Shown in pieces: positions 29,965-32,490 of a stretch of 32,490 nucleotides of DNA. A program made the position numbers and the translations under genes. Origin of the DNA: Oscillospiraceae bacterium. Lineage in GTDB: Bacteria > Bacillota > Clostridia > Oscillospirales > Oscillospiraceae. Under the pieces are notes generated by a model. That model did no database searches and was not told the DNA's origin. It was given only the letters and a program-made list of their open reading frames with translations. The stretch's first letter is position 1. Each line of letters starts with the position of its first letter. The stretch covers positions 1-32,490 of the forward strand of contig JAFXAW010000046.1 in assembly GCA_017522015.1 (NCBI GenBank). Direction: 5' to 3'.

Positions 29965-30082
29965 AGCCGCTCTCCCCTTTCCAAACAAATCCGCGCGAAT
30001 CCATCACCCGCGCCCGCAAGGGTCAGTTCCCCTCTCCAACAAGGCGCGCGGAAAACGCAGCGGCGAACAACAAATGATAGTA

Positions 30083-30114
30083 GAAAAGCCCCCGGCAAAG
30101 GCCGGAGGCTTTTC
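30083..30114 (-). terminator. Terminator of the ferredoxin gene
   Basis: A 9-bp stem with one mismatch (30088-30096 with 30101-30109) and an AAAG loop is followed on the - strand by TTTTCT, 13 nt past the ferredoxin stop. Confidence 0.75.
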
Positions 30115-30126
30115 TGGTTCGGAGAT

Positions 30127-30297
30127 TTACTCCTCCTCGATCGCACCGGTGGGGCAAGCGCCAGCGCAGGCGCCGCAGCCAAGGCAGGTGTCCTGATCGA
30201 TGACATAGATGCCGTCGCCCTCGGAGATCGCGCCGGCCGGGCAGGTGCCCGCGCAGGAACCGCAGCAAACGCAGCCGCCCTTGATAACAAATGCCAT
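30127..30297 (-). CDS. 2[4Fe-4S] ferredoxin, clostridial type
   Basis: A 56-aa low-potential electron carrier with two classic cluster motifs: CVCCGSCAGTCPAGAI and CLGCGACAGACPTGAI, each CxxCxxC...CP. It would carry electrons for hydrogenase, pyruvate oxidation or an electron-bifurcating complex such as Bcd/Etf. The start is ATG 30297 (MAFVIKGG), with GGAGG 8 nt upstream; the ATG at 30312 would lack a ribosome site. It is monocistronic, with its own promoter and terminator. Confidence 0.95.
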   Translation of the reverse strand: MAFVIKGGCVCCGSCAGTCPAGAISEGDGIYVIDQDTCLGCGACAGACPTGAIEEE

Positions 30298-30360
30298 TTT
30301 TCTTTCCTCCATATTGATCTTGATGAAAGCCTAACCCTTTCGGGCAAATGTACAGCATGT

Positions 30361-30388
30361 ATTGTAACATAAAGTATAGAAAAAGCAA
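30361..30388 (-). promoter_or_regulatory. Promoter of the ferredoxin gene
   Basis: On the - strand TTGCTT (30388-30383), 16 bp, TACAAT (30366-30361). The leader to the ATG is about 55 nt. Confidence 0.65.
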
Positions 30389-30500
30389 ATGGTATTTTAC
30401 GTATTTCCGAAAAACTGTAAATTAGCGCGAAATTCGTTGTATTCTTTTGAAAAACAGAGCTTTTGCGGCGCTATTTGCACGAGATCGGCTGTAATCGGGA

Positions 30501-30527
30501 TTAGCACTCTCTAACGTCGATTGCTAA
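30501..30527 (+). promoter_or_regulatory. CIRCE element (HrcA operator)
   Basis: TTAGCACTC (30501-30509), nine bases, GATTGCTAA (30519-30527). The CIRCE consensus is TTAGCACTC-N9-GAGTGCTAA, so 17 of 18 arm positions match. It overlaps the -35 box of the ctsR promoter, the right place for repression by HrcA. Confidence 0.85.
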
Positions 30528-30549
30528 TTTGACCATTTCTGACTATTAT
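30521..30549 (+). promoter_or_regulatory. Promoter of the ctsR operon
   Basis: TTGCTA (30521-30526), a 17-bp spacer and TATTAT (30544-30549). The predicted start is near 30556. It lies between the CIRCE element and the CtsR box. Confidence 0.6.
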
Positions 30550-30559
30550 ATAGGCGTAA

Positions 30560-30576
30560 GGTCAAAGTTAGTCAAA
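30560..30576 (+). promoter_or_regulatory. CtsR operator
   Basis: Two direct heptamers, GGTCAAA (30560-30566) and AGTCAAA (30570-30576), are separated by 3 bases, as in the CtsR consensus RGTCAAA-N3-RGTCAAA. They lie just downstream of the predicted transcript start. A reverse copy (TTTGACC) is present at 30528-30534. Confidence 0.85.
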
Positions 30577-30606
30577 GTCAATCAATCGGGAAAGGAAGCG
30601 TTTGGG

Positions 30607-31062
30607 ATGGGCACGAGTGATCTGATCGCGCGATTCATATTGGAGGCGCTGGACAACGAGGAGGGCATTGCGGAGCTGCAGCGGAGCATGATCGCCAGCC
30701 GCTTTGGCTGCGTGCCGAGTCAGATCAACTATGTGATCTCCACCCGCTTCTCGCCGGAGCACGGCTACGTTGTGGAATCCCGGCGCGGCGGCGGCGGTTA
30801 CATCCGCATCAAGCGGGTGCGCAGCAGTCCGACGGAGCTGATCATGCACGCCGTCAACGCCGTGGGCGACACGCTTGACGCGGCGGCGGCCAGAGCCTTC
30901 GTGACGAATCTGCACGAGGCCGCGGCGCTTGACCGCCACAGCGCACGATTGATCCTTGCCGCCGTGAGCGACAGCGCGCTGCGTCCGCTGCGGCAGCCGG
31001 AGCGCGACCGCGCAAGGGCCTCCGTTCTCAAGCATATGCTGGTGACGGCAATCTCAGACTGA
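30607..31062 (+). CDS. ctsR: Transcriptional repressor CtsR
   Basis: The class III heat-shock repressor of clp genes (151 aa, normal length). The N-terminal winged helix-turn-helix (about 1-75) begins MGTSDLIARFILEAL and carries the conserved wing ESRRGGGGYIRIKRV, which contacts the operator and senses heat. The C-terminal dimerisation domain (about 80-151) contains LTELIM-like and DRHSARLILAAV stretches. The start is ATG 30607, matching family N-termini, with AAAGGAAG upstream. It heads ctsR-mcsA-clpC and represses its own operon through the box at 30560-30576. Confidence 0.94.
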   Translation: MGTSDLIARFILEALDNEEGIAELQRSMIASRFGCVPSQINYVISTRFSPEHGYVVESRRGGGGYIRIKRVRSSPTELIMHAVNAVGDTLDAAAARAFVTNLHEAAALDRHSARLILAAVSDSALRPLRQPERDRARASVLKHMLVTAISD

Positions 31063-31108
31063 CAGGGACAAAATCTGTGTAATTTCATCACAAGGAGGAT
31101 ATTACAAT

Positions 31109-31627
31109 ATGAAATGCGAAAAGTGCAACGAAAGAGACGCCAACTTCTTCTATACCGCAACGATCAACGGGGAAACCACGCAGAGGCATCTGTGCAGCGA
31201 ATGCGCAGCCGAGGAGGGGCTGGACAAAGTGTTCCGCCAGCAGCGCGACGATGTGTTTTCGGACTTCTTCGGCCGCCGCAGCCTGTTTGACAGCTTCTTC
31301 GCCGATCCCTTCTCGCTGATGGACGGCTTCTTCCCCCGCCGCAGCCTCTTCGGAAGTCTGCTGCCGACCATGACGCTGCCGCGTCTGCGCGTTGCTCCCC
31401 CGGAGCAGGCAAAGGCGGAGGCCGCCGCACCGAGCGAGACCGCCGCGCCGGCGGAGCAGGCTGCGCAGGAGGAAACCGAGAAGGCCATCCCGCAGGACGC
31501 CGGCGAGGAGATCCGCATGCTGCGCGAGCTGAACGCCCTGAAGCATCAGCTGCGCGAGGCGGTGTACACGGAGGATTTTGAAAAGGCCATTGAGCTGCGG
31601 GATAAAATCCGCGAATTGGAGAAATAA
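31109..31627 (+). CDS. mcsA: McsA-like UvrB/UvrC-motif protein
   Basis: A 172-aa protein of the Clp stress operon; in Bacillus McsA activates the arginine kinase McsB. Here there is one zinc-binding unit: CEKC at 3-6 and CSEC at 29-32. The Bacillus protein, from memory, has four CxxC motifs. The middle (about 50-90) has the twice-repeated RRSLF(D/G)S phrase, followed by an Ala/Glu-rich linker. The C-terminal UVR motif (about 143-172) is LKHQLREAVYTEDFEKAIEL, a helical hairpin that binds partner proteins such as ClpC. AGGAGG lies 8 nt before the ATG. No mcsB follows, so its partner must be ClpC or CtsR, or McsB encoded elsewhere. Confidence 0.88.
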   Translation: MKCEKCNERDANFFYTATINGETTQRHLCSECAAEEGLDKVFRQQRDDVFSDFFGRRSLFDSFFADPFSLMDGFFPRRSLFGSLLPTMTLPRLRVAPPEQAKAEAAAPSETAAPAEQAAQEETEKAIPQDAGEEIRMLRELNALKHQLREAVYTEDFEKAIELRDKIRELEK

Positions 31628-31812
31628 TCTTTCCAGACCAAACTCTGCACAGCGGGCTTTCATGCGGCGGATTCCGCCGCACGGCCTGCGAAAAGACGGA
31701 CGTCGGATCGGGCGATCCGGCGTCCGCATTGCGAAGAGGGGAAAATCCGCCCGGCGCAGGCCGGCACAAAAGAGGATTTCCCGCGCGGAAAGACAAAGGA
31801 GTGAACTGAACT
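31628..31812 (+). other. mcsA-clpC gap with two hairpins
   Basis: This 185-bp stretch is where mcsB normally lies, and no coding region is seen. It holds a perfect 8-bp hairpin TGCGGCGG-ATT-CCGCCGCA (31663-31681) and a 12-bp hairpin with one T-G pair (31698-31709 with 31714-31725). Neither is followed by a T-run, so these are more likely RNA processing or stability elements than terminators. Confidence 0.45.

Positions 31813-32490
<678 letters not shown>

Noticed and set aside
31663-31725. The hairpins between mcsA and clpC as a terminator
   Set aside because: No T-run follows either hairpin.

Overview
The window looks like chromosomal DNA of a spore-forming, strictly anaerobic, GC-rich member of the Clostridia, most likely the Oscillospirales. 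The reasons are a spoIIIA sporulation operon, oxygen-sensitive chemistry (a glycyl radical enzyme with its radical-SAM activase, an acyl-CoA dehydrogenase with EtfBA, a 2[4Fe-4S] ferredoxin), CtsR/CIRCE heat-shock control and strong AGGAGG ribosome sites. The placement is inferred from gene content; there is no rRNA to anchor it. No tRNA, rRNA, insertion sequence or CRISPR array was seen.

Region by region. 0-2.4 kb: an SDR oxidoreductase (-) and, divergently, an orphan CARF-nuclease protein of the DUF1887/Card1 type (+) with a near-consensus promoter. 2.4-4.8 kb: a large secreted lipoprotein ending in a TraB/GumN domain (-). 4.8-6.1 kb: a non-coding, repeat-rich stretch around a 70-aa XRE repressor that has two 17-bp operator copies in front of it. 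6.1-6.9 kb: a GNAT acetyltransferase. 7.2-12.0 kb: a four-gene operon for acyl-CoA metabolism (CoA-transferase, acyl-CoA dehydrogenase, EtfB, EtfA). 12.02-12.23 kb: a hierarchical tandem repeat between two convergent terminators. 12.3-15.8 kb: a glycyl radical enzyme of unassigned substrate and its activase (-). 15.9-18.3 kb: mutY and a lipoprotein (-). 18.4-21.9 kb: spoIIIAC-AD-AE-AF-AG-AH (-), without spoIIIAA and spoIIIAB. 22.3-27.6 kb: a PQQ-like propeller protein, recN, a C_GCAxxG_C_C protein and tyrS (+). 27.8-30.0 kb: trmN6-like methyltransferase, rsmI and a 3-methyladenine glycosylase (-). 30.1-30.4 kb: a ferredoxin (-). 30.5 kb to the right edge: ctsR-mcsA-clpC (+), with no mcsB; clpC runs off the window.

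How the genes work together. The CoA-transferase operon can reduce an enoyl-CoA to the saturated acyl-CoA with electrons through EtfBA and swap CoA with a free acid, the end of a short-chain fatty acid fermentation. The convergent glycyl radical operon could feed an eliminated product into such a route, but only proximity supports that. The SpoIIIA proteins form the mother-cell part of the feeding-tube channel. The ctsR operon carries both a CIRCE element and a CtsR box, so HrcA and CtsR probably both repress it.

The items most worth following are the orphan Card1-like gene with an altered nuclease motif, the unassigned glycyl radical enzyme, the twin operators before the XRE gene, the 86-bp higher-order repeat, and the missing spoIIIAA/AB and mcsB.
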